From positions 32,257,402 to 32,321,401 of the forward strand of contig CM057230.1 in the NCBI GenBank assembly GCA_029891385.1: 64,000 bases of DNA, read 5' to 3'. Position 1 is the first letter of the stretch. Each line of letters opens with the position of its first letter. The notes beneath the pieces were generated by a model that did no database searches, was not told the origin of the DNA, and was given only the letters and a program-made list of their open reading frames with translations. The DNA comes from Erythroxylum novogranatense. Lineage: Eukaryota > Streptophyta > Magnoliopsida > Malpighiales > Erythroxylaceae. Below are positions 22,053 through 33,475 of this stretch, piece by piece. A program made the translations under genes and the position numbers.

Positions 22053-22702
22053 CTGTATTTGTCGGTTTGGTTCTATATGCCCACAATACTTGCCTAGTTC
22101 TTCCACCTGTGTCTTTCGCCATCTAGGCGATTCTTGAGGGCACTCATTATCTTTTTATTGGTGTTCTCCGCAAGACCGTTGCTTTGGGGGTGGGCTACCG
22201 AAGTCAGCTGCAGCTTGATCTTTAGTCGGTCGCAGAAATCTCTGAACTTGTCGTTATCGAACTGCCGACCGTTATCCGTAACCAACACCATAGGCATCCC
22301 GAAGTGGGTAAGTATATTCTTCGTCACGAAGTTCTCCACCTTCTGTTCAGAAATCGTAGCGACCACTTCCGCTTCTGCCCATTTGGTGAAGTATTCCACC
22401 GCCGCTATCAAGAACTTCTTTTATCCGGGACCGAGAGGGAAAGGACCCAGTATATCCATTCCCCATTGAGCGAACGGGATAGGATGAATCACAATTTTCA
22501 TCATCTCGGTCGGCTAGTGAGACAGGTTGCTATTTTTTTGGCAGGCCTCGCATCGGTCGACCTTCTCTTGGCAGTCTCTTCTCATTGTCGACCAATAGTA
22601 CCCTATCGATCGATCACCGTGAGCCAACATTACGCCTCTACATGATTTTCGACATCCTTCATGGACTTTGGCCATTGCCTGTTCGGCTTCTTCTTCAGTC
22701 AA
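22053..22702 (-). pseudogene. Tat integrase, zinc-binding and core domains
   Basis: Minus strand: an N-terminal zinc-binding region (YYWSTMRRDCQEK and DRCEACQKNSNLSH, 22581-22700), then WGMDILGPFPLG with the first catalytic Asp (near 22440-22480), TDNGRQFD with the second, and SNGLAENTNKK with the Glu. The DDE triad is thus present. The reading ends in an AYRTKP-type stretch right at the Athila junction, and the C-terminal part resumes at 11826. A stop interrupts the frame near 22420. Confidence 0.87.
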
Positions 22703-22906
22703 GCATCGAAGCAGCGGCCAGTCGTAAGACCGCTTATATAGAGTACCATTAACGACCGTGTATTCGGCTGCCTTTATTCTTAGTTTCTTGGCTTTCGACG
22801 CGTCTTCCGGTTGTTTTCCTTCTAAAAGGTACTACGCGATCAGTTCCGTCCAGCTTGACCGACCGATATTTACGTTGAGAACTTCCTTGGCTTTCTGAAT
22901 GCTGGG

Positions 22907-23516
22907 CTAGTCTAGTCGTTCGACCAGAACATTGTTTATGGCATCGCGGTCGGAAGCCATTTTGGAGAGCGCATCCGCTTTGGCATTTTGAGCTCGTTCT
23001 ATTCTATTGATCGAGGATTGTTCGAAATTGTTCAACTCCTGCTTTACCAGCTCCAGGTACTTGATCATGCTGTTCCCCTTGGCCTCATACTGCCCGGTGA
23101 CTTGATCGACCACCACTTGGCTATCACTATATATCTTTAGATGTCTTATCTCCATTTCCTTAGCGATTGGAGCCCGCTATCGTGGCCTCAGATTACGCTT
23201 CGTTATTGGAGGCTTTGAACTCGAGCCGAAGGGCATATTCCACCTTTTCTTCATTGTGCGGGCTGATCAGCACTACTCCCGCTCCGCATCCCTCGGCATT
23301 GGACGACCCGTCAACAAACAAGCTCCAGGCAGGGAACTGCTTGTCCTTCGAGCTAGGTTGGCTCATCTCCGCGATGAAGTCTGCCAACACCTGCGCTTTA
23401 ATGGTCATGCAAGGTCTGATCAGATATCGAACTCTCCCAACTTTCATCACCACTTTATTAGCCGACCCAAAGTTTCGGGCTTTTGAAGGCACTGCCTGAG
23501 GGGTTGGTCGGTCCAT
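22907..23516 (-). pseudogene. Tat second (archaeal-type) RNase H
   Basis: Minus-strand blocks with WSLFVDGSSNAEGCGAGVV, then VEYALRLEFKASNNEA, and after a break LKIYSDSQVVVDQVTGQYEAKG and RAQNAKADALSKMAS. This is the extra archaeal-type RNase H that follows the normal gypsy RNase H in Tat-lineage elements. It should degrade RNA in RNA-DNA hybrids during reverse transcription. The catalytic acidic residues in FVDGSS, EAEYE-type (partly lost at the break near 23170-23193), SDSQ and KADALS positions are mostly visible. A frame break near 23160-23195 splits it. Confidence 0.85.
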
Positions 23517-23519
23517 ACC

Positions 23520-23783
23520 TCAATGGTATGACTTTGGAAGTAGGGCTTTAGCTTCCGGGCCGCCATTATCAAGGAGAGGGCTAGTTTCTCTATAGGCGTG
23601 TATCGCGTTTCCGGTCCGGTCAATACTTTGCTGACGTAATAGACAGGGTGTTGTTCGCTTCCCTCCGTTCGAATAAGTACCGCGCTGATCGACCCCCTCC
23701 GTAACCGCTAAGTATAAGATCAGGTTCTCTCCCTCTACCGGGCTTTGCAGGATAGGCGAGCTAGACAAGTATTGCTTTAAGTG
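23520..23783 (-). pseudogene. Tat first (gypsy) RNase H, frameshifted
   Basis: Follows RT on the minus strand in the same frame after one stop (SSSPILQSPVEGENLILYLAVTE), then loses frame near 23690. Further motifs (the KVLTGPET and YTPIEKLALSLI types) lie in other frames to about 23560. It is the ordinary gypsy RNase H, in front of the archaeal-type copy. Confidence 0.7.
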
Positions 23784-24719
23784 TTAGAAAGCTTTCTCGC
23801 ACTCATCCGGCCATTGGAACTGGGTCACGTTCGCTTTCCTCAAGATTTTGAAAAATGGGAGGCACTTGTCTCCCAACTGAAATGAACACCTTAGAGAGAC
23901 TATCCGATCGGTCAATATCTGCACTTCTTTTAAGCATCGGGGCGAGGGCATTTGGATGATGGCTTCGATCTTCTTTGGATTAGCTTCAATTCCTCGTTGA
24001 GTGATCATAAACCCTAGGAATTTTTCGGAAGCCACCCAAAAAATGCATTTTTCCGGGTTCAGTTTCATCTAAAATCTATTCAGGGTCTGGAAGACTTCCT
24101 TGAGATCTTCCACATGCTCCGCGGTCGTCTTACTTTTGACCACCATATCATCCACATAAGCTTCCACTGATCGGCCGATTTGTTTTTTAAAGACCTCCAT
24201 GACGAGCCGTTGATAGGTCGCCCCCGCGTTCTTCAAGCCGAAGGGCATTACTTGGTAGCAATATGTACCTTGGTCGGTTATGAAGGCGGTCTTTTCTTCG
24301 TCTTCCAGACTCATTTGAATCTGATGATAGCCCGAGAAAGCATCTAGGAAGTTGAGCAGTTCATGCCCTGAGGTAGAGCCTACTAACTGGTCGATCTTAG
24401 GCAAGGGGAAGTTGTCCTTTGGATATGCTTTGTTCAGGTCGGTGAAATCTATGCACATTCTCCACTTCTCGTTCTTCTTTTTCACTAAAACCACATTGAC
24501 GAGCCATTCGGGGTATTTGACTTCTCGGATGAACCCGGCCTCAAGCAACTTCTCTACTTCTTTCTCGATCACCCCCTGTCGCTCCTTGTTATGCCATCGC
24601 TTCTTTTGTCTGATCGGTTTGTAGTCATGCCGAATACCGAGGGAGTGCGATGCGACTGATCGAGAAATTTCAGGCATGTCGCTCGGTACCCAAGCGAAAA
24701 CCGACCTATTTTCCACCAA
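23784..24719 (-). pseudogene. Tat reverse transcriptase
   Basis: A well-preserved minus-strand RT: LLEAGFIREVKYPEWLVNVV, KWRMCIDFTDLNKAYPKDNF, LNFLDAFSGYHQI, YCYQVMPFGLKNAGATYQR, and the catalytic AYVDDMVVKS near 24140-24170. An in-frame TAG at 24069-24071 separates it from the thumb and connection part (MKLNPEKCIFWVASEKFLGF, 23784-24068), which ends in another in-frame stop. The palm core itself is open. It copies the element RNA into DNA. Confidence 0.92.
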
Positions 24720-24749
24720 GCAGTCTGTGATTTCTTTAACCAGGTCCTT

Positions 24750-25487
24750 CTATAGCTCAGAACCTAGGTTTGTGAACTTAGAGGGGTCGACTTCGTCCAG
24801 TGCGACCCGCTGCGTTTCTTCCACTGGGTTCATCCTATCCGTCTCTTCATCGGTTCTCACATCAAGAGAGCTCGTCAGAACTACCGCCCCCTCTAATGTT
24901 TTAGTCTCCGCTAAGTAACATTCCATGGCGATTCTCTGTTGACCCCTGACAATACCAATTCCGTGAGGCGTCGGGAACTTCATAGCTTGGTAGTAGGTGG
25001 AGACGACCGATCTGAGGGCATTTTGAGTAGCCCGCCCGATTATTGCATTGTACGCCCCTTGAAACTTTACGACTAGGAACTCAACGTCCCTTTTTATCTG
25101 ACACGGCTTCTGCCCGAACTTTACTTTCAAATTCACCCGGGCGAACGGGTAGGCTGACGCCTCGGTTACTCCTTTAATGGGGCCGTCCGTTGGTAGTAGT
25201 CGATCTTCGGGTACCTTCATCTGCTTAAAGGCCTCGTAATACAACAAGTCGACCGAGCTGCCCGTATCAATCATCACCCGCTTCACCTCGTAACCGTCCA
25301 TGTTCAGATTTACCACGAGTGCATCATCATGAGGGCAACTTACTCCATCGAGGTCGGACTCATCGAATGATATCATCCCGTCGTTCTCCCTCGGCTTTTT
25401 GGTGGATGAGTCTCTGCCGACCTGTTTGGCATATCTTTTTCTCCCTTTAGTGGTGGATCCCTCTGCTGTATTTCCACCGAATATCAT
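24750..25487 (-). pseudogene. Tat aspartic protease
   Basis: An open minus-strand block of 245 residues with the protease core VKRVMIDTGSSVDLLYYEAF (active-site D-T-G) and the flap-side YNAIIGRATQNAL. The upstream part is basic (GRKRYAKQVGRDSSTKKPREN). It processes the gag-pol polyprotein. It lies between gag and RT, as expected for Ty3/gypsy. Confidence 0.9.
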
Positions 25488-25631
25488 GTTAATGATTCCA
25501 GTCGGTCGGTCGTCTTGTTGCCCGGCGTTTCCATCGTTTCTTTCCCTCGATCGCCCTCTCTCTTCTCGTCGATTATCTGTATTCGCATTCGGCCTCCCTC
25601 CATCATTCCTGTCATTTCGCCTCCAGGGCGG

Positions 25632-27093
25632 TCACCTATTGTCCGGCTGACCTGTCCTGCGCTGATTATGCCGATCGGCATTTCGTTCGTGATTCACGAA
25701 TCGGCCTAACCTTCCTCTTTGTATGAGGAATTCGACTTCTTTTTTCAACTGCCAGCAATCTTCCATATCATGACCGACCTCTTTGTGGAAACGACAATAT
25801 AAATTGGGGTTCCTATCCTTGTAGGGGGTCTTCATTTTTTCGGGTTCTCGGATAGTTTCCCCATCCGCTCTCATGGCCGCCAATACTTCTGTATATCGCC
25901 TGTTTAGCAGGGTGAACTCCTGTCGATAGCCTTGTCGATCGGTCGGCCTTCTCCAGCTCGACTGGCCCTTTTGCTGCTTGTGTGAATTGCCCGCCCTGTC
26001 ATTTGGCGAGCGATCATCCATCCGACGCCTCGTATTTTTCAGCACTTCTTCAAGCTGAATGTACCTATCCGCCCTGTTTCTTATTTCCTGAATAGATCGG
26101 GGCTGATCGAGGGCTAATGACTTCTTGAACTCCTCATCCCTTGTGTTGTTCATAAGTGCGGCCAACATGGACGAGCAAGTGAGGTCGGGAACCTCGACCG
26201 CTTCGTTATTGAACCGAGTGATGAACTCCCGCAAACTTTCATTCCTTCCTTGAGAAAGTTGCATCACCTCCAAAGCCGTCTTACATGGCCTTCTTGGTGG
26301 CGAATTGGTTCAGAATAACAACTGAAATCTTGAAGCATGTGATCTGACCGGGGCAAATTGTTGAACCATCGTCGAGCTCCCTCTTAGAAGGCCGTACAGA
26401 AAGCCTTACACTGGATAGCGTCCGGAACACAATATAGATTCATCATGGACTGGAAGTGCTGTAGGTAATCCAGGAGGTCGGTCTTTCCAGTATATTTTTC
26501 AGGGGTTGATATTTTGATACCAGGTGCCGGGAGGCTATCCAAGATTTTCGAAGTGAAAGGAGAGCTGTACTATGCTGTCGAACGATCTGGACGGAAGCTC
26601 ATAGCCGCGTTAATTCGATTATTCACAATTTTCTCTAGGTCTTCGACCGGGCGGTGATCGGTCGTCATACTGGTTTGTCGGGCGGCTTGCCATGCAGAAG
26701 GTTGTTGTTGTGCTGGTTGAGACTGCAAAATTTAGCGGATCAACAGATCAGCTGCTTCCTCGATCTGTTTTCGGGTCAGGGTAGTGTGTACAGCCGGAAG
26801 AGGATCCGCACCCGATCGGTGTTGGATATTCGGGCGCGTATTGAGCGTAGCGTTATCCTCCAAAGCTACGCTCTGTTCTTCTTGTTCCAAGGTTTGAGGC
26901 TGTGGTTGATCGTTAGGATTTGAGGATTCGTGCGGGAAACATGCGGCAAAGCGATGAGTCGCAGTAGTCGCAAACCTATCGTTGCATCGTCGAGCGCGAC
27001 GGCCGCTATATCGAGGTTCATCGCCATCGCCCGACCGATCGTGTGTTTCTGGACGTGGTGCCTGAAAGTCGGGCCCCACGGTGGGCGCCATTT
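25632..27093 (-). pseudogene. Tat gag
   Basis: Gag of the Tat element on the minus strand. The N-terminal block starts at an ATG overlapping the PBS (MAPTVGPDFQAPRPETHD) and runs to a TAA at 26732-26734. The middle region (26274-26731) has the retrotransposon gag fold in broken frames (KYTGKTDLLDYLQHFQSMM, ARRWFNNLP). The third block (25632-26273) is open, with REFITRFNNEAVEVPDL, many Arg/Asp residues and the lineage-typical zinc finger CRFHKEVGHDMEDCWQLK. Gag forms particles and binds RNA. At least one stop and one frame change break it. Confidence 0.85.
27076..27093 (-). promoter_or_regulatory. Tat primer-binding site
   Basis: The minus strand reads TGGCGCCCACCGTGGGGC, just inside the 5' LTR after one A. 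This is the usual Tat-group priming sequence. Its first bases overlap the ATG of the gag frame. Confidence 0.8.
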
Positions 27094-27094
27094 G

Positions 27095-27517
27095 GTTCTG
27101 CCGGATTCGATCGAATCCGAGCGTTGCGTTATGCTCCATGTGATCGGTATCAGATTAGCTTCAACGTCAAGATACCTGCAAAATAAGGAAGGCACGTCGG
27201 GGGTTGTGTCCCGATTGGCCCCTCCGACGCTCAAGTCAGGTTTTTTGGTAAAGGTAGGTCTGCTATAATCAGAGAGAATTGGGGTTGTGATTTCGTACCT
27301 CTGTTATGGGATAATTATACCTTATATATGGGATGGATGCTAGGGTTAGGTCTTTACGTGTGCATGGGGGTCTCTCTCATGCGGACGGGCTGAGAAGAGC
27401 ATGGATTGGGCTTGGGTTTGACATAGTCATTAGGTAGGAGAGGATCTTTGAAGAATGGACCGATCGGCCCACGAGTAGTTTTGACTGGATCCGGGCCCGA
27501 CACGGCCGACCCTACCA
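27095..27517 (-). repeat. 5' LTR of the Tat element
   Basis: Starts TGGTAGGGTCGG at 27517 and ends CAGAACCA at 27095 on the minus strand. Partner of 6750-7180 and next to the GAAAC duplication at 27518-27522. Confidence 0.92.
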
Positions 27518-27522
27518 GAAAC

Positions 27523-28030
27523 AATAGTCATATCCATAAATTTCTTAGAGTTTGTGAGACTTTTTTTAATTAAATAATTATTTTTATTTAAAGGTTGAGT
27601 ATTTTATTTAAAAAGATTGAGTGAGTGAGATTTTTTAATTAAATAATTATTTTTATTTACAGGTGAGCATTTTATTTAAAAGATTGAGTATCTAAGAAAT
27701 TTTTAATTATATATTTTATTTAAAGATTATGTATTTTACCGATCTTTGTTCTAAACAATAGCCAAACCCATAAATTTTCTTAGAGTTTGTGAGACTTTTT
27801 AAATTAAATAAATATTTTGTTTACAAAGTTGTTAGACTTTTTATAACTAAATAATTATTTTTATTTAAAGGTTGAGTATTTTATCTAAGTATCTTGACAC
27901 TTTTTCAATTACACAATTATTTTTATTTAATGGTTGAGTATTTTATCAATCTTTATTCCAAACAATAGTCATATCCATAAATTTGTTCGAGTGATGCATA
28001 AATCTGTGCCTTTTACTATCTATTTTAAAT
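27523..28030. repeat. Degenerate AT-rich tandem repeat array (Tat target locus)
   Basis: Several imperfect copies of units containing 'aacaatagtcatatccataaatt', 'aattaaataattatttttattta' and 'ggttgagtattttat' (for example near 27520, 27590, 27755, 27870 and 27930). The left flank of Tat at 6690-6749 carries the same motifs, so the element inserted within this array. No genes. Confidence 0.75.
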
Positions 28031-28034
28031 TTAA

Positions 28035-28257
28035 GGGGCGCTTGATTCACAAAGAGTAATGAAAATGAAAATATGAATGAATATAATAAAGAATGTGAAT
28101 GGAGTATAGCCAACAATGAATCTCATTCCTTTAAGAATCCAAAAGAATCGGGTATTGCTAAAAATGGGAGAATGAAAGTGTTACCTTAGTTGATACCAAA
28201 CATGAGTTTCATTCCATGCCTATATATTTTTTCCCATTACCCCCAAACAAGCACCCC
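28035..28257. mobile_element. MITE with GGGG(C/T)GCTTG termini, Harbinger-like
   Basis: This is a 223-bp non-coding element whose ends are imperfect inverted repeats: GGGGCGCTTGATTCAC on the left, and the reverse complement of the right end reads GGGGTGCTTGTTTGGG. The interior has atgaaaatgaaaat and gaatctcattcctttaag motifs common in such MITEs. TTAA flanks it on the left (28031-28034) and lies one base beyond the right end (28259-28262). A TTA/TAA-type duplication would fit PIF/Harbinger; the superfamily is inference. Confidence 0.65.
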
Positions 28258-28708
28258 ATTAAACAATTTTATTTGTACATTAAGTAATTAAAGTGATTCT
28301 AAATTTATTATGATATATTAGTTATTGAGATATTTTTCATTATTTTTTGGGGTAAAAGAAATAAATCTCTCTACCCCGTTATCTTTAAAATTTTGAAAAA
28401 CTTTCTAGTTTTTAATTTTCCAAAAAGTTTCTCTTAAACATCAATTAAAAATAACAAAAATATATATATATCATATGTGAACTAATCAAATGTCACTAAC
28501 ATTGTAACTTAACTCAACTTCTAAACTTGATCTTTGAATTAAATATTCTTTAAGTCTTAAATTGTCAATAATTTTACCAATTTATCAACTAATTCCTTTT
28601 ATTTTTAATTGGAGACAAATATATTATTATTAAACAAGCTACTTGCTCAGTCATCAAGTCTTAGGATTGAAAACTTTTTAAAAATCAATCTTTTTTCTAC
28701 CATTAAAC
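28258..28708. other. AT-rich non-coding stretch
   Basis: No gene or repeat was recognised beyond short A/T runs such as tatatatata near 28462. Confidence 0.5.
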
Positions 28709-29055
28709 TTTTTTTTTTTTTTAAATGAAAATTGATTAGTAAGAAAGAATGTTACAATGAGGAAACAAGGAAGCTCAAAGGAAAAAACCAAGTACAAAAA
28801 ATGCAAGGAAATAAGAACTAGACCTATCTAAAACCTAACAAATCTAACGTGAGTCGTTAGGAATCATATCCAAAGCTGATTGAGGTAAGCCTATATCCTG
28901 AATGTTGAGCGGATAATGGTGCTACAATGATGGGATAAGTTCTTAGCCATTAAAATCTCTCGAATCTCTCCAATTAATAAGGATAGCAGATCGTCTTTAG
29001 TGGAAGCTTGAGACTTGAAGCGTCGAAGGTTACGCTCACCCCATAGCCTGTAGAT
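28709..29055 (-). mobile_element. 3' tail of a LINE retrotransposon
   Basis: On the minus strand the frame 29055-28891 reads LWGERNLRRFKSQASTKDD and ends in IIRSTF before a stop at 28891-28893. It resembles the C-terminal zf-RVT/IWRERN region of plant LINE ORF2. About 170 bases of 3' UTR follow, and then a 14-base poly(T) on the plus strand (28709-28722), which is the poly(A) tail. It is 5'-truncated, as is usual for LINEs. Confidence 0.75.
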
Positions 29056-29199
29056 ACAAACGCCCAATACAACAAATTAGATTTCAAAGAAACTCTAATT
29101 TGTTGAATTGTAAAGTACTCTGATATTTATTTATATGCTTACTTTGCTAATCAGAGAAACGATATTATACGTCATAAGTCGACTACCACACTATTTCAT

Positions 29200-30518
29200 G
29201 CTTAGCTTTCAGCGATGTTAACTCAAACAATAATCCATGTGGAAACAGCAGACACAGAACAATTATGGCAAATGCAATTACCATCAAAATTATGAGAAGT
29301 GCAAGCCAACTTGCCAGCAAAATTGACAAAAGAGCAAATTTGGGAGGAGCCTACAGCCTACTCCAGATTCTGGAGTGGTTGTAATTGCATCGGCAATCCT
29401 TTTACCAGCCAGCTGAGATTTGTTGATGATAGCCAAGTGGTTGAAGCATGAAGTTGGGGCCTGTTGTGCCTAGTCTTGTCTGACATATTATCAGAATTGT
29501 TTGATTGTGAACCTCTTGTTCCCCAAAAACATGTGCGGCAAATTTTCTTCCCTCGGTGAATTTGAAGTCCTTAGGAAAATCAACGAGGCTGTAGCACTTG
29601 CTGACTGGATGCCGTTGTTTCTTGCAATGACTGCATATGATAAGACTTTCTTGCCATCATTGTTCCCTTTAAAATTGCCTTAAAATTGAGTCCAGATTTT
29701 CTGTCCAATATTATGGTGTCATATTGTGTCTAATGAATTTCAGTCGTTTATTTATGTGAGTCATGTGTAGGTCTCACATGGGTCCCTCAAAATAAATGGT
29801 TAAGATTTCATGAGACAGAATAAGACAGAGTAATATTAGATAGAGAATCTTTGTTCCTTGAAATTGCCCCGAGGATGCATTAATAGATGCTGACTCATAA
29901 AGAAACTATGCAACAACATGGACTTCTCTTTGTTTTTCCATTTGAATAAGCAAGGCATAAGCTTGTCACCATTGTTGTAATTATGAGAATAATTCCTCTT
30001 ACAGTGTTGTAATCACTGTTTAACCCTATAAGGAACTGAATCAATCTTTGATCCTGTTTCAATTTAGCCAGGGCTTGAGAGGCTCCACATTTGCAACCAC
30101 ACGTGCAAGTAGTTAGTACAGAGAGAGCTTCAAACTCATCCCAATATTTCTTCATCTTGGTAAAGTAACTGGTGATACGGAGCAAATATCCTTCTGAAGC
30201 TGATACATTTTTCCACCATTAGATTGTCCATACTTGTCCTGCAATTCTTGGCAAATTTCTTGAGTCGGATTTGAGTAGAGAACAATTTCAGCAATTCTCT
30301 GAAGAGAGCATTGAGAATCCAGGAAGTCATCATGTGAATGCAATGTTGCCAATTGTCCAACTCAAGGCTATAGCCATAGCTTTCTTCCATTAACCAAATC
30401 CAGTGCCATCAAAAGGCTTAGAAACCAGCAACTTTCCTGGATGATAAGAAGGATGGAGGTAAAGAGGGCTTGAAAGATCAATTTGAGGAGAAGCTGAAGA
30501 TGATTCAGGTGCCATCAT
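29200..30518 (-). pseudogene. Ty1/copia gag-protease relic
   Basis: Minus-strand copia gag of a different family from its neighbours. It starts at the ATG of 30516-30518, and shortly after reads SPLYLHPSYHPGKLLVSKPF. It continues with MTSWILNALFRE and YGQSNGGKMYQLQKDIC, and after frame changes CGASQALAKLKQDQRLIQFL (29895-30185). A complete zinc knuckle (C-SH-C-KKQR-H-PVSK-C) lies at 29592-29635, followed by FPKDFKFTEGRKFAAHVFGE. The protease start near 29221-29246 keeps STWII, but its catalytic DSG positions are mutated, with a stop. No integrase or RT follows, so it is a truncated dead fragment. Confidence 0.78.
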
Positions 30519-31431
30519 TCACAGAGGCAAAAAAATCGAACAGGAGGAGGAAGGCGAAGAAAACGCAGTTGAAGAAACGCGAAACAAAAGATGATCCAGA
30601 TTGATTGAGGATCAAGAAAAACAAATGTGAAAATTCTCTTGAAGAGAATGCAATGCAAGCTTGATTGATTGATGTATGCAAATACATATGCAAAAATATC
30701 TAATTTAAATTTCTCAGTCGTTCACACTATCCGGAGACTCCGAAGTGACAACGTACAATCGTGCAAGTACATATACTGCAGATTCTGAGAACAAACTCAC
30801 TTCTTTAGCTGTTAACGTCCAATGTATGTGCTTGTACACTATCCCTGTTGAAGAAATTAAATCAAACGGGAGCATTTTGATGTCTGTGTGCATTTCAAGC
30901 CAAAGGAATTAATATGGAAAGATGTAGTGAAGCTCACAAGTAATGGTCATCACTGTGACTAACGTAGAACTTTGCTTTAATTACTCAACGCTACTTCAAA
31001 TTTACATTTTTCTAAAATGGTTTTCCTATCTTCTTCTCGGTTTTGGTAAATGGTGTGAATTAGAATAGCCAGATAGGAACAGTGAACAAAGCATCACTGA
31101 AAATATGAACAAGAATGCTTTTCTGGGGGTCACAAAAGCAATTCTAGCACCTGCCACAAGGTAGGTATGGTATAGTTAATTATATGGTTGCCCCAAGCAT
31201 ACCTCTCAAGTCAGGAAGAATTGAGGAATAAAGATGACAAACATTTGGTAACCCCATTAGGCATACAGGTCTGTACAGGCAAAAACTATACAAGATATCT
31301 TTTCTGAAGATCCCAATGCATATTTTTGCGTTTCTAAAGTTGTTCCAAAAATCTAACCGAATGCCAGACACTGACTATCATACTCATATTTTCCTACTTT
31401 TTCTTTCATTAACAACCATCAATTAAGCTTT
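30519..31431. other. Non-coding stretch upstream of the copia gag relic
   Basis: I see no convincing coding sequence. It may contain leader or LTR remnants of the gag relic, but I could not find a paired repeat or a clear primer-binding site. Confidence 0.45.
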
Positions 31432-31436
31432 GTTAT

Positions 31437-33009
31437 TGGTGGAATCTAACCGTGATCGAATCAAGGACGTAACGAAAAATAAAATTTTTTATGGATTTCG
31501 AGCGGATCCTGATAATTGATTAAACTTGAATAAAATAAATTTTGATTTAAAAATCATACCTTGTTCGCTTTCAGAAGAAAAAGTTTAAATTTTTTCTCTA
31601 AATGATCAATCACAAGTTGTCCACTTGTCCAACTTTTGATGGTATCTACAAAGCAATTTTCAAACTGCTTTTGAAGGTAGAAGACAAAAAGTGCTAGCTT
31701 TTATAAAGCTCTTCTTTTTAAATAGAAAAGTCAAGGCAATCTTTTATTAAAATTAAACTCTTTAATTATAATTAAAATAGAATTCTAATTCTAATTAATT
31801 TAATTTTAATAAAATTAAATATCTCATATTTGATTCTCAAAGTTTCTCAAACTTTATAATTAAGTCCAACTTAATTAAATTATTTTTATTTCACAAATTG
31901 TTATTTGATGTGTGATCCATTAGGCTCCTAATAAGTTGGCAATGATTATAAATTCTAATTCTAATTCTAGTGTGACCCATTAGGTTCCTAATAAGTTAGC
32001 AATGAGTATAAATTATAATTCTAATTCACAATTAGAATTAGATAAATTAAAACTTCTTTTAATTTATCTTTAATTTCTAATTAAAAAATTCATAATCATA
32101 AATCATGATTGACGTCTAGCAATATGTCATGATTATCCAAATATTAGGATTGTCAAAGTGATTGACTTAACCTGTCCATGCATGGCTATAATGTATAGTT
32201 TAATCCTTTCGTCATCCAATATTCTAATTGGACAGAGTATGGATATAGTGCCTACTCTTATCATTCAATTATGTTCATTATTAATTGATTTATAATTGAA
32301 ATTTGAAAACTCCTTTTCAAATATCAATTCACTCTAGCCAGAGAATTCCATAAATCATTACCAATCAAAAACAGTAAAATATTCTCTCTAATTACTTTAA
32401 AGTGACGAATCCTTTATTAACTTACTCAACTATATATACATGGTTCATACTGTATCCAATTACTACGGACAAAATTATCCTAAAACGATTCATAAGTAGC
32501 ATCAAAACATAATAATTCCCACATTAGATACCTTGGTAATCTCAAGTCGGAGGATTAATTATACAACCATCATTATGAGATAGTCTATAGACACATAAGT
32601 AATATTCTATTTGAAATTCTCATAATCGGGTCAGTTCAGTGACTTATTCTCTAAATTCACCCATAGATTAGTTTAAGTATCTTTATACTTTAATTAATGA
32701 GATCAATTACTTTCTTCATAAGAAAGAAACATAATGTGTGCTAGTTTTACGTTTTAACAATATCCGGTCTTGATGAAACTACAACTCGGAATATTTAGAA
32801 ATAATACATAAGTATAAATTGAATCTCATAATTATGATCTTATCATAATTTCAATTATATAGTAATTATTTTAAGGATTTTATCTTTAAGAATAATAATT
32901 AAATGATTAACAAATACATAAAGATAAAGAATGCCTTTAATTAATTAATAATAATGTCATACAAATATTTACAACCAAAATAAATTGGCTGCATAGGCAT
33001 AAACTAATA
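31437..33009 (-). repeat. 3' LTR of the 31-45 kb copia
   Basis: Pairs with 43187-44679. A purine-rich PPT (minus strand AAGTGAAAGA) lies just inside it at about 33011-33020. It contains a short local duplication of 'gtg(t)gacccattagg(t/c)tcctaataagtt' near 31910-32000 that the partner LTR lacks. Confidence 0.9.
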
Positions 33010-33029
33010 ATCTTTCACTTGCACTAAAG

Positions 33030-33470
33030 CTAATTGCTAATGTATCGAATACCATAGTCATCCATATGTCTATCATGTCTCTTTTGAGACAGTGGCTTAG
33101 AAAGAGGATCTGCTAGATTCTCTTCAGTGAAAACTCGCTCCAATGTTATGTCTTTTCGCTCCACTATCTCCTTGATCAAGTGAAACTTCTTGAGTACATG
33201 TTTGGACCGTTGATGAGACCTGGGTTTTTTTGCTTGCGCAACAGTATCGTTGTTGTTACAATACAATACTATGGGCTTAACAATGCTAAGAACCACTCCA
33301 AGTTTAGTGATGAACTTTTTGATCCAAACTGCTTCCTTTGCCGCCTCTGACGTTGAAATGTACTCTGCTTCAGCCGTTGAATCTGCGATGGTTGGTTATT
33401 TGGAACTCTTCCAACTAAATGCACCACCATAAAGAGTAAAAATGTACCCTGATTACGATCTACTATCGTC
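33030..33470 (-). pseudogene. Copia RNase H, C-terminal part
   Basis: Minus strand: SGYIFTLYGGAFSWKSSK, ADSTAEAEYISTSEAAKEAV, then a VKPIVLYCNNNDTVAQAK stretch, KHVLKKFHLIKEIVERKDI and EENLADPLSKPL. This is the copia RNase H including its acidic catalytic segments. It is cut at 33470 by the solo LTR; the N-terminal part resumes at 37745. Two in-frame stops are visible near the break. Confidence 0.87.
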
Positions 33471-33475
33471 TTGAT

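Larger units (their letters stand above)
6750..27517 (-). mobile_element. Tat-type Ty3/gypsy retrotransposon with nested Athila
   Basis: This is a 20.8-kb unit bounded by LTRs of 431 and 423 bp that start TGGTAGGGTCGG and end AGAACCA on the minus strand. It is flanked by a perfect 5-bp duplication, GAAAC, at 6745-6749 and 27518-27522. Order on the minus strand: LTR, PBS, gag, protease, RT, RNase H, a second archaeal-type RNase H, integrase, tandem-repeat 3' region, an opposite-strand gene, polypurine tract, LTR. The pol order places it in Ty3/gypsy. The double RNase H, antisense gene and 3' tandem repeats are known traits of the Tat lineage (Retand, Grande, Ogre relatives). Without the nested 10.2-kb Athila the element is about 10.5 kb. 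Stops and frameshifts in gag and pol make it non-autonomous now. Confidence 0.9.
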
